Assembly: GCF_003573695.1 (NCBI RefSeq)
Contig: NC_039362.1
Coordinates: 7,106,088 to 7,170,087 of the forward strand
DNA from: Papaver somniferum
Lineage: Eukaryota > Streptophyta > Magnoliopsida > Ranunculales > Papaveraceae
Direction: 5' to 3'
DNA length: 64,000 nucleotides
The notes under the pieces: generated by a model
Seen by the model: the letters and a program-made list of their open reading frames with translations, nothing else
The model's database searches: none
What the model was told of the DNA's origin: nothing
Shown here: in pieces, positions 55,073 to 64,000 of the stretch
How positions within the stretch are numbered: the first letter of the stretch is position 1
How the letters are laid out: each line of letters opens with the position of its first letter
Translations under genes and position numbers: made by a program

Positions 55073-56506
55073 ATGGAGGGATTTGGTGTTATAGGTAATG
55101 AGTTATTATTACCTAAGTTTCCTCCTCTCACGGGTTGTACTAGTCATCCTATTATGGGCAATGAGTTATTACTTTCTGAGATATTGACTAGGGTCCCTGT
55201 AAAACCACTCATGAGGTTCAAGTGTGTATGCAAACAATGGTACTCCTTGATACATACAGATCGAAGCTTCATCGATTTACACTTCACACGATCAAAAGCA
55301 TGTAATTTTGCTGCTGGTGACGGTAGTGTCTCCCTTTTTAGGTGCTGGTATCAACTTCGTGTTTTCTCCTCAGCTGAACTATTACTGTCTCAAGGAGGAG
55401 TAAAGACTGTTGAAAGGGAAATATCTATACCGGGATCTTGTTTAGCACACGTTTTTGGAGCTGTCAATGGGTTGATTTCTGTAGTAGAACCCAGCACATG
55501 TTCTATTCGTGTGTTTAATCCGAGCACGGGACAGTCAACGCCTTGGATAAAATCCATGATTAAACAACTGAATGAAAATCCGCAGGAGGAAATACTAGTT
55601 ATAGATAAAGATGGTGATTATGCAACTCACAAGGTTACTTATGGTCGTGGACCGTGGGATTACTTTGGGTATGATCCTGCCGCTAAAGAACACAAAGTGA
55701 TTACTATCTGGACCAAGCGAGTATCCAACTGGCGCGGATTTTCACCTTGTGGAACTGTGTGTGAGGTCATGACAGTTGACGGCAGACAACGCAACAACAA
55801 TCTATTATGGAGAAGGCTTGATGACGAGCTCTCACTTCCGCCAACAATTTCACCGTTGTACTTCTCATCATCCCTTTATGCAAATGGTTGCATTTATTGG
55901 TTAACTCGCGCAACTCCTGATAAGGAACCTTTGGTTGTCGAATTTAATGTCGGGAGCGAAAAATTTAGAGTAATTTCAATTCCCAATTACATCATTGAAG
56001 AAATTCGTGATCCTTATGATAGTAGGTTGATACAAATCGGTGGTCGTTTAGCTGTGTTAGCTTTCAAGTTAAGGTGGGATACAAATGTTTCTCATCCTTT
56101 AAGTAATAACAACACATCAATGAAGATGTGTGTGTTATATGATGATGGCGATGATGTTCAACACAAGAAACTGACAGATATCAGTAATGCAACAACGTCT
56201 ATAAGCAGCGCAGGCACTGTTAGTAATTTCTATTGGATAGAAGAGACCTTCATAGTACCGCCTTTTGAATGTAAACTGCTAATATATAATTCCATTTTAG
56301 CTGTTCCGGATACAGATTTGTTCATCATAAAATCCGAAGAAGGAGATGATCTGTCATTCTATTTTTACGACTGGAGGAAGAAGAGTTTTAGCAAGGATGT
56401 GCAGTTTATTCTGAAAGATCAAAAGTCTCACTTTCGTGAACCACTTCCGTTTGGGGCTTTCATTTACAAAGAAAGCCTCCTGCCTGTGCCCACTAGAGAA
56501 GTTTAG
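55073..56506 (+). CDS. F-box/FBA-type protein, SCF ubiquitin ligase substrate adaptor
   Basis: A single exon of 477 residues from ATG 55073 (ATGG context); the frame is open upstream to a TTG at 55061, but that is not a likely start. Residues about 30-75 are the F-box (LLLSEILTRVPVKPLMRFKCVCKQWYSL), which binds Skp1/ASK proteins. The rest fits the plant F-box-associated type 3 domain: NGLISVV, RVFNPSTGQSTPW (about 130-160), YFGYDPAAKEHKVI (about 205), NGCIYWLT (about 275) and FDW/FYDWRKK near the C-terminus. The family recruits proteins for ubiquitination; the substrate is unknown. The N-terminus holds GNELLL twice (about residues 8-13 and 29-34). No stop or shift occurs; it looks functional. 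Confidence 0.88.
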   Translation: MEGFGVIGNELLLPKFPPLTGCTSHPIMGNELLLSEILTRVPVKPLMRFKCVCKQWYSLIHTDRSFIDLHFTRSKACNFAAGDGSVSLFRCWYQLRVFSSAELLLSQGGVKTVEREISIPGSCLAHVFGAVNGLISVVEPSTCSIRVFNPSTGQSTPWIKSMIKQLNENPQEEILVIDKDGDYATHKVTYGRGPWDYFGYDPAAKEHKVITIWTKRVSNWRGFSPCGTVCEVMTVDGRQRNNNLLWRRLDDELSLPPTISPLYFSSSLYANGCIYWLTRATPDKEPLVVEFNVGSEKFRVISIPNYIIEEIRDPYDSRLIQIGGRLAVLAFKLRWDTNVSHPLSNNNTSMKMCVLYDDGDDVQHKKLTDISNATTSISSAGTVSNFYWIEETFIVPPFECKLLIYNSILAVPDTDLFIIKSEEGDDLSFYFYDWRKKSFSKDVQFILKDQKSHFREPLPFGAFIYKESLLPVPTREV

Positions 56507-57682
56507 ACCAATAGGAATCTTGGACTTCTTTTTTGCTGTTTTTGGTACTCTTTGTTCTTTGTTACTAGTGAAGAGATGCAAATTCTAAAATGGATGTTTG
56601 ATCTGATTTGATTTGTTTCTTTTGGTAATCTCTTCTCTTTTCGATGGTGAAGTCAGACTTCTTCAAATGGTAGTCTTATTCAATTCTGGACCTTGGTAAT
56701 TGGTCTCCATTACCCTATATATTTCTTCCACGTCCGATTGTTCTTAGCATCAAAAATGAATAGCATTGAATGTTAACATTTTAAATTTCTGAACTGGATG
56801 TTGTAGTATATAACGGTGGCATGTGCTTTACATTTTTCATGAATAGTGGCAAAGTTAACGTTCTGTTTAATGAAGATTTGAAAATATTATCGGGTTTAAT
56901 ATTTGTGCATTTGGTTTCTTTTTATAGGTTTATTGGGTTTGTCTGGGCGAGTTGGATGCAGGGAAATATTGGATTAGGTATAGTCTTTTAGTTGTTCCTT
57001 TGCCTTTTTTCTGTACTTAGAGCTGCCTTCTTATATTGAGATAGTAGATGTTCTAAATTTTAGTAGATGTTGTATTTATATCGTCCTCTTATTTTACTGA
57101 CCTGCAACTGAAAGTTTATTGACAAGCTCCAGTTTTGGAAAATGCAGTTGCATAAGACAATATGAATTTGGTGTTCTAAAAGTTTTTGGTGTTACTGCTT
57201 CTGTGCTCAAAATGAGGTCTGTGTTTTTATATATTCGTGGAAGTTCTTGTTCTAGATGATAAGAAGCTGGGATGTCAACTTGTCGTTAGAGAAGATTTGA
57301 TTGGCCAATCTGCAAATGATGCTGCTAAGGCTGAGATGGTTCTATTATTTCTGCCTCAAAACATCTATTCTATATCTATGTTACTCGTATGATTTTGATT
57401 TTATCATCTCTTCATTGATGACTTCGTACCCAGAGGAAAAGGTTTTCCCTTTTCTATCTTCAAAGTTTAAGTCTCAGGTCCCATTGGTAATAATAGAATA
57501 TATATTTTATTAGTATTGTTATTATTGATCCAATTCGTGATTGTAAAGGTGGAATTTAGTTCAGATCTTCTTTATGTTGGGGACTTCATTTTTGAACTGT
57601 ATGATATTATCAAGGCTAAAGGAATAGTTTTTTTTTTCTTCTTTAAACTCTGGAAGTAGGTTGTTGATTCAATAATTTGGAC
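56507..57682. other. Intergenic; 3' UTR then no supported gene
   Basis: The first 100-200 bases are probably the F-box 3' UTR. A frame near 57250-57335 (KKLGCQLVREDLIGQSANDAAKAEM) has exon-like character but no flanking acceptor/donor pair that I can support and no family I recognise. The last part is the presumed promoter of the methyltransferase gene. Confidence 0.4.
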
Positions 57683-60600
57683 ATGAGAAGCTCTTCGTCG
57701 AATCAATACATTGTCAATTTTGGCCGTAGACAGACGCCGCCGCTTAGTTTGTTGTTATTGTGTTCTGTTTGCGTCGTAGTCGTAATTGTCGTCTTGGGAT
57801 CTACTTCTTCAAAAAGTTTAAGAGGGTTTGGATACGTCGGGGATACCGGATTATTATAACAACTACAGAAAGTTAAAAGAACAAGCAGTGAGTGATTTCT
57901 TGGAGGTAAGATCACTTTCGTTAGGGATAACTAATACAAGAGAGTTTGAGTTATGTGGTAAGGATAGAGAGAATCATGTACCTTGCTATAATGTATCGGA
58001 AAATTTGTTAGCTGGGTTTCACCATGGAGAAGAATTTGATTGGCATTGTGAGGTTTCATCCGTGGGGCAGCGTTGTTTGGTGCGGCCTCCAAAGGACTAT
58101 AAGATACCACTGAGATGGCCAGCTGGTAAGGATATTATATGGAGTGGCAATGTCAAGATAACGAAAGACCAATTCCTGTCTTCTGGAAGCATGAATAAAA
58201 GGTGCATTTCTTGATAATTCCTTGTCTATTTTGTCCTTTTCTGTTATGAAAATGAAACAACTGCTATAACACCTGTCGTACAATGATTTCCACCAATATA
58301 TACCCAGAGAAAGTTAAAGTGTATCAGGTATTTCAAAGCTTAAAAGATGGTTTCTACTTGATGGTTAATTGTTTGTTCGTGATACATTGTAGATTAATGT
58401 TATTAGAAGAAAATCAAATTGCTTTTCATTCTGAGGATGGTATGAACATTGATGGTGTGAAAGATAACTCTCGCCGGGTCGCAGAGATGATAGGTCTGGG
58501 GAGTGACGCTGAATTTCGCCAAGCTGGAGTAAGTCTTTCTTTTCAGACTTCTTACTCCTTGAATCACTGATGGTCTAACAGTTGGTATGGGGAGTTGCTA
58601 TACCATAACTGTACATAGATACGAATTTCCTAGATACTTATCAAGAATAAATTTGTCGCTGGGAACAGAAGTATTCCACTATTCGCTCATTCCTGTTTTA
58701 CGCGTACGGACTTTCTTGTATATTTTTAGAATCTAATACCCCGATGCCATCTACAGGTGCAAACTGTACTTGATATTGGTTGTGGATTTGGTAGCTTTGG
58801 AGCTCATTTGCTGTCACTAAACTTAATGACTGTTTGTATAGCGGCATATGAAGTGTTTGGGAGTCAAGTCCAACTGGCTCTTGAGAGAGGTCTTCCAGCT
58901 ATGATCAGTGACTTCATTTCTAAACAATTACCATATCCATCATTGTCGTTTGACATAGTCCATTGCGCTCAGTGTGGTATCACATGGGACAAGAAAGGTA
59001 CATCTCGAGTTGTTTCGCATTAACGTATTAAGCAGTTCTTTGTCTCTTAACTTAGCCTAATTTCAGAGTGTTTTAGAATGGAAGAAATCCTATGGACCAT
59101 AGGAAGAACTGTTTTCTATCATGACCTTGCTTTCTTAAAATTGATGTCGAAAACATGCCGTATTGATGATAGGTTATACCTGAAACAATCCTATATTTTA
59201 AGGTTTCCTTCTAGACAAATCTATGTTGTTCATGGGGAATACTTGTAACTAGGATCAACTTGATATATAGTGTTTCCAGCAGTACAGTAAGTCTAGTCCT
59301 TCTATGCATCTGGTGCAAGGAGGGAATAGTGTTGAGCTTAGCAGTTTCCCGTGCGAAGCATTTGTAGGACGTGAAAACCGTAGTCAGTTTCAGAATTAGG
59401 TAGGAAAGCTCCTAGTACCATTTTACAGAGACACAGGGCTGCAGGAATACTATGTCGAATTGTCATGAGAAAACGTGCATCTGAGAAACCTGGTGGCTAA
59501 TGTTGAGTTATGGTATCTATACCCAATTGCTAGACTAACCAACTGGGAGACATTCGTGGACATATTATAAGATTTCCAAGTTTATATCAATTGGTAACTT
59601 CACGAATAGTTCACTTATGGTTAAAGTTGATGTCAGCATCCAAGATGTCGGATCAACTTTCATCAACTTGCTGCGGATACCTGCTGTCATATTATGGATC
59701 TCTAGGATTTTTGTGAACCTCACTATTGTTATAAAGAGCTGTTTGACTCCAGAAATGGCTCACTTTACCAGTTCCAGTGTCATGCATGGCCTGGTACTAG
59801 ACGTTGCCTCACATATCCTGTATCACCCTTGTTAAAAACACCTTACTAGAGACTTTATAGTTTATATATTAATAGCTGTCAGCTGATACTCTACTACATC
59901 AATAAAATAACATTTATTTGAACAATATTATCATTATGCAGCACTTGAAAGTGCATGCTGTCTTCCATGTTGTGGGTCCTTACTCCTAACCAAGTGAGGA
60001 TGTACTTAACTGTCAAGTTTTAGAATAAAATTCAAAATTAAGATGTAAAATAGTATATATTACTGGGGGTAAGAGCTAATATAGGCAGCACAAGAATTTA
60101 GTAGCCAGCTCTTGTTGCAACAACTAGTCAACACATGCATTATGTTAATATAATGAAATATCTGTATTATGCTACTATCTTTCAAGTTGACAGTGTGCTG
60201 TGAAACAGATGGGGCTTTTCTAATTGAAGTTGACCGCTTGCTCAAGCCTGGAGGTTACTTTGTTTTAACATCGCCTACAACTAATCCTCAGGGAGGTTCT
60301 TTGAATTTAAAAAAGGTGACCGTATCCACACCGCTTGAGGAGTTTACTGAAAGTATCTGCTGGAGTCTACTGGCTCAGCAGGAAGAGACTTTTGTTTGGC
60401 AGAAAACTTTAGATGTTCAATGTTATGCATCTCGGTAAGGACATTACTGACTACATTTCTTCTTTTCTCCTCTAAATGCGTAAGCAGTTAATAATGTATT
60501 TTACCATCAGTTTGTCTTAATTTGTAGAACCAATGTTCGTCACACAATATAATTAATGTGAAATCTTCTGTTTTCCAATGCAGCAAGGAGGGTAGTGCAC

Positions 60601-62128
60601 CTCCAATTTGTAAAGCAGATTTTGATGGTCAGTCTTATTATCAACCTCTGCGACCGTGTTTAAGGGGAACTACCAGCAAAAGCTGCATTCCCATACAAAA
60701 CAGGTCTACCGGTTCTCATCTGAGCTCAGTCGAGCTTGAAGTTCATGGAAAGTATCGTTCTGAAACAGAGTGCTTTTGTGAGTTTAGTGTTCGAGTACTT
60801 GTTCCCAAAATATGAATCCTCCCGGGCCTAATATATAGGGATGGTCAGAGCAGTACTTTGGTGCTGTTTTAGTGTATTGATTTTCATGTATTCGCGCAGG
60901 AATACAGCCTGATGATTTTCAAGAGGACATGGAGCTTTGGAGGTCAGCTCTGAGGAACTACTGGTCATTGCTGACGCCTTTGATTTTCTCGGATCATCCA
61001 AAGAGGCCTGGTGATGAAGACCCATTACCTCCATTTAACATGATACGCAATGTGATGGACATGAATATGCTCATTACAGAGGTTTAAATGTTGCACTTCT
61101 AGAAGAAAAAAAGTCAGCTTGGGTTATGAATGTTGTCCCAGTTAGGAGCGCAAATACTCCTTCAGTCATACTTGATCGAGGTTTTGCTGGTGTTCTACAT
61201 GATTGGTAAGATCACTTTTGCTTTTTAATCCAGTAAATAGTGCAGGAGCCTCTAGGTTGTCCTTTTGAGTATTTAATGGCTATTAAACTTGAGGCCTTTC
61301 AAGATGCATAAAAAAGATGCCTTCAACAGTGACATGAAGGATTAGCACATTGACTCCGTCGTCATCTCTCCCTAATTCCTTGTCTCATCATGTAGCTATT
61401 AACTGGGATATGTGTTTTTTTTTTTGTTAAAGAAAAGAAGGGTATTCCCTACCCTTAAGGGTTATGCTTTGAGCGTTACATCCTCATCTCATTGTAGCAT
61501 GCTTCACATGTAGGGGACACCTTGCCAGTAGATAGGTTGTTTCTCCCCCTAAGACCCCGACTTTAATGGAAAATTCCTTGTTGAAAACAATGACTTAGTA
61601 ATCCTTGTAGAGTTGTTGTACTGTTTAAAAACCTGATAAACCTCATTAATTGTGTGCAGGTGTGAACCCTTTCCAACATATCCCAGAACATATGACATGC
61701 TTCATGCGAATGGCCTCCTTACATACTATAAGTCAGAAAACTGTGAAATTTCGGATTTATTCTTGGAAATGAACCGTATTCTGCGCCCTGAGGTAAATTA
61801 CTTGAGTTGGTTCATTCTCGTTCTTCAGCTCTAAACTTTAAAAGTTGTATTCTCTCAACTCCCTGTTCAATTTGTTCTACGGTAATTGAAATCTCAAGCA
61901 TTTTCGTTGTCTGTGGTAGCATTTCGTGTGGTTTGCTTGAACTGCATGCAATTTTTTGTTTGTAAGGGTGCATTTTATGGATCTTTGGATTTTTACACGA
62001 AGTTTTATGGCTGTCAGGGGTGGGTTGTCCTACGTGATAAATTTCAAGCTATAGAGAAAGCACGTTCTCTTGCTACACAAATCAGATGGGAAGCACGAGT
62101 CAGTGAACTGAAATTCTTTTCATGGTGA
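57683..62128 (+). pseudogene. QUL1: QUASIMODO2-LIKE putative pectin methyltransferase, eight exons, disrupted
   Basis: Exons: 57683-58201, 58393-58528, 58757-58997, 60209-60434, 60584-60747 (or 60751), 60900-61205, 61660-61792, 62018-62128. The family are Golgi type II membrane proteins of the DUF248 methyltransferase group needed for pectin (homogalacturonan) formation and cell adhesion. An N-terminal anchor (LLLLCSVCVVVVIVVLG) is followed by FELCGKDRENHVPCYN, PPKDYKIPLRWPAG, WSGNVKITKDQF, motif I VLDIGCGFGSFGAH, ALERGLPAM, HCAQCGITWD, LKPGGYFVLTSP, the second-lobe NVMDMN, DRGFAGVLHDWCEPFPTYP, RTYDMLHANGL and GWVVLRDK. Defects: a frame offset between the anchor and PDYYNNY (about 57828-57858), a 2-bp insertion at 61067-61068 giving stop 61085-61087, and loss of the C-terminus to an LTR at 62132. 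All other intron phases fit. Confidence 0.88.
61405..61570 (-). repeat. Poly-A-tailed retroposon-like insertion in intron 6 (minus strand)
   Basis: A run of T at 61411-61423 followed by TTAAAGAAAAGAAGGG and a GC-richer body up to about 61565 reads, on the minus strand, as a short sequence ending in poly-A. No clear pol III boxes or target duplication were found, so a SINE or LINE tail is only a suggestion. Confidence 0.25.
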
Positions 62129-62131
62129 CAT

Positions 62132-62771
62132 TGTTGGAAAACGATTAATAAAAAAATAATTTTTTAAAGTTTTAATAAAAAATTATAATTTATTGTGTTC
62201 TTTTGTGAATGAAACTTTTTAGTCCCACATTGTGGAGTTTCCAATTTTTAATAGTTTTAAGAAACTATATAAACTTTTTAGTCTCACATCGATGAGTTTT
62301 TCTTCTTAAGTTGTATTTGTCAATTATATAAACAAATTCACTATTTTTGTAAAATCTATGGGAAAGGGGTTGCTCTATATTTAGAGGGACCCCAAGGGAA
62401 AAAAATATTTTATATTGTTTTCTCAAGCGTTCGAGATTTTCCTTTATGGTTTTTTTCGGAGTTGCCAAGCTCAAGTTGAGTATCTACTACATATGCTAGT
62501 AGTAGGTGTATTAGGGTGTTTTATCCTGGAGATATCCGTCCTGTGAGGGCTATAGCATCACTCTTGAGTGTAGCCGGACGCTAATGTCTTAAGGGCAACG
62601 TGTTGAACACGTGACTCACTCTGTTTTTCCAAAGTTTTGCCTTGTTGCTGTTGCGGAGATATGGGGAGCTCATTCGTTTCATCAAATTGATCACTTCCAT
62701 TATAAAGGAGCTAAGTATCAATAACTTTTGCTTATTTGATTTTTCCTTGTTTTTGATTATTGCACCCAACA
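62132..62771 (+). repeat. Copia-type LTR inserted at the 3' end of the QUL gene
   Basis: TGTTGG at 62132 and CCAACA at 62771 are perfect 6-bp inverted termini bracketing 640 bp. Inside are TAGTCCCACATTG and TAGTCTCACATCG repeats (about 62220 and 62280) and an ACTATATAAAC TATA-like box (about 62262), all usual in plant Copia LTRs. The coding match of exon 8 to QUL proteins is lost shortly before 62132. The 5' flank is GACAT (62127-62131); the partner copy is not secure. Confidence 0.65.
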
Positions 62772-63210
62772 ATCTTAAGACATTATAATTTGTAATAATC
62801 GAAAAATGGTTGGTTGGTTTGTGAATCATGGATGTTAATTGTGGAGTGAAAAACAAAAATAATTTTTTGGTCAGCTGTAGAGTTTCGAGATTATCTATTA
62901 ACCTAAAAGGAATTTCGATGAACCCTTTTCACACAACGTAGTAGACATCATGATAGTTACCCACGTAAAATTTCAGAATTTTTGGAGTTGTAAAAATATT
63001 TTTTTGATATTTTACAAAACAGACAAATGTTCCTGAAAAATTCTGACGGGCAAACTTTTGTTGTTAACTAAAGTATTTTTTATGGGGTAATCATGAGTTT
63101 TTTGATATGGTGGTTCAAACGAAGTTTGTAAATCTAGATATTATCTTCAAAACTCATATTTTATCTTCCGTTTCGGAACTAAGGTTTGTGAGATGTTGTG
63201 TATTAGGTGA
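62772..63210 (+). other. Copia internal leader, non-coding
   Basis: AT-rich sequence after the LTR. No standard tRNA-Met primer binding site is found directly after the LTR, and the N-terminal half of gag is missing, so the element is rearranged or decayed here. Confidence 0.4.
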
Positions 63211-64000
63211 TTGGGAAATTACCGTGTCCGTGGTCAGAGTATAAACGAAGATTGTGACATGAAATTGAAAAAGAACATGGCTACCAGGCGCATGTGGATG
63301 AATACAAGTCTTCCAAAGCTGATAAAGACGGGAATATCAAACACAACTCTAACCGTAGTCTTCATAAGAAAGGTATGTTTCGTAAAACTGAATCCGGCGT
63401 TACTTTAATTAAGGGTGATTGTTATGTTTGTAAAATTCCGGGTCATACGGTAGTAAAGTGTAGACAACATAAAACCTTAATAAGTAGAAAGTTAATGCTA
63501 ATTTAGTTGAAACAAATTAGAACGAGTTTATTGACATGATGTCGGAAGTTATTTTAACAACCAATGTGAGAGACTAGAAGGTGGATTCTGGAGCCACCAA
63601 GAATGTTTGTTGAAACAGAGACCTGTTCACCTCCTATCAAAGGATAGGGGATGTCGAGAAACTATTTTTGAGTAACTCATCTGCAATAGAGGTTGCATAA
63701 AAGGAAAAGGTCGAGTAGATCTCATATCTGTAATACTCTCACATTGAATGAAGTTTTCATGTTCCAAGCATATGCAAGAATCTTGTATCTTGTTCTATTG
63801 TAGATGGAAAAAAATTTAAGATCTTAATTGAATCTGGAAAACTTGTTGTAACAAGACAGTTATTTTTTAAGCAAGAGTTATAGGACTTTGGGTATATATA
63901 AGCTTAACGGAAAAATCTGATGATGTGAACATAGTTGATTCTTGTGCTTTCTTTATGTGATTGATTGTTTTATGTGGTAAGCTTGTAACCGTAAACTTAT
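63211..64000 (+). pseudogene. Copia gag C-terminus and protease remnant, cut by window end
   Basis: The frame at 63294-63506 ends with the knuckle CYVCKIPGHTVVKC (C-x2-C-x4-H-x4-C), preceded by a Lys/Asn-rich stretch. At about 63580-63605 the frame reads WKVDSGATKNVC, the aspartic protease motif D-S-G-A of Copia polyproteins. This is followed by DLFTSYQRI and a serine-rich LSNSSAIEV segment with stops. The frame is interrupted several times. Pol, if present, would lie beyond base 64000. Confidence 0.75.

Noticed and set aside
59617..59835. 72-codon frame in QUL intron 3
   Set aside because: It lies in a 1.2-kb intron, has no splice context and no similarity to methyltransferases.

Overview
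The window is nuclear DNA of a flowering plant. The plant-only gene families (a QUASIMODO2-like pectin methyltransferase, an F-box/FBA protein, PRMT4/CARM1 exons), AT-rich introns with GT..AG borders, and deeply nested LTR retrotransposons and LINEs all point that way. I cannot name the species from sequence alone. One run of exactly 100 N (47376-47475) marks an assembly gap. No organellar, bacterial or viral genome segment is seen.

Region 1-40.5 kb is a transposon graveyard with no host gene. It is dominated by related long-LTR (about 2.4-2.8 kb) Copia-type elements that begin TGTTAGAGC, use an initiator-Met tRNA primer site, and lack pol. By the short motif repeated in their U3 region I call them family A (1392-8938; 10196-13035; solo LTR 37072-39665), family B (1-866; 24572-32583) and family C (14969-19417). 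They are interleaved with LINEs, and insertion order can be read from target-site duplications. The family B element (TSD CTTTC) lies inside LINE1 (20040-33731, TSD of 10 bp, poly-A tail), and LINE1 lies inside an older LINE2 (19418-40550). LINE2 also received a Mutator-like TIR element (36305-39939), which was then hit by a family A solo LTR. A second copy of the LINE2/MULE block at 13249-14968 lacks that LTR and serves as the empty site.

Region 40.5-47.4 kb is sparse. It holds two orphan exons of a PRMT4/CARM1-type arginine methyltransferase, a dense array of GACTC/GAGTC motifs, a (TTA)n microsatellite, a two-exon gene for an acidic repeat protein of unknown function (44804-45712), and a degenerate tandem repeat of about 29 bp running into the gap.

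Region 47.9-53.4 kb holds a third LINE remnant and two well-delimited DNA elements (pogo/Lemi-like with TA TSD; hAT-like with an 8-bp TSD). Region 53.4-56.5 kb holds an intact single-coding-exon F-box gene, probably with a spliced leader whose intron hosts a MITE.

Region 57.7-62.1 kb holds an eight-exon QUASIMODO2-LIKE methyltransferase gene that looks dead: an N-terminal frameshift, a 2-bp insertion in exon 6, and replacement of its last codons by a Copia-type LTR. Copia gag/protease remnants continue to the window end. The F-box protein (SCF ubiquitin ligase adaptor) and the acidic protein are the only genes here that look translatable as they stand. Nothing in the window forms an operon-like or co-functional host gene set.
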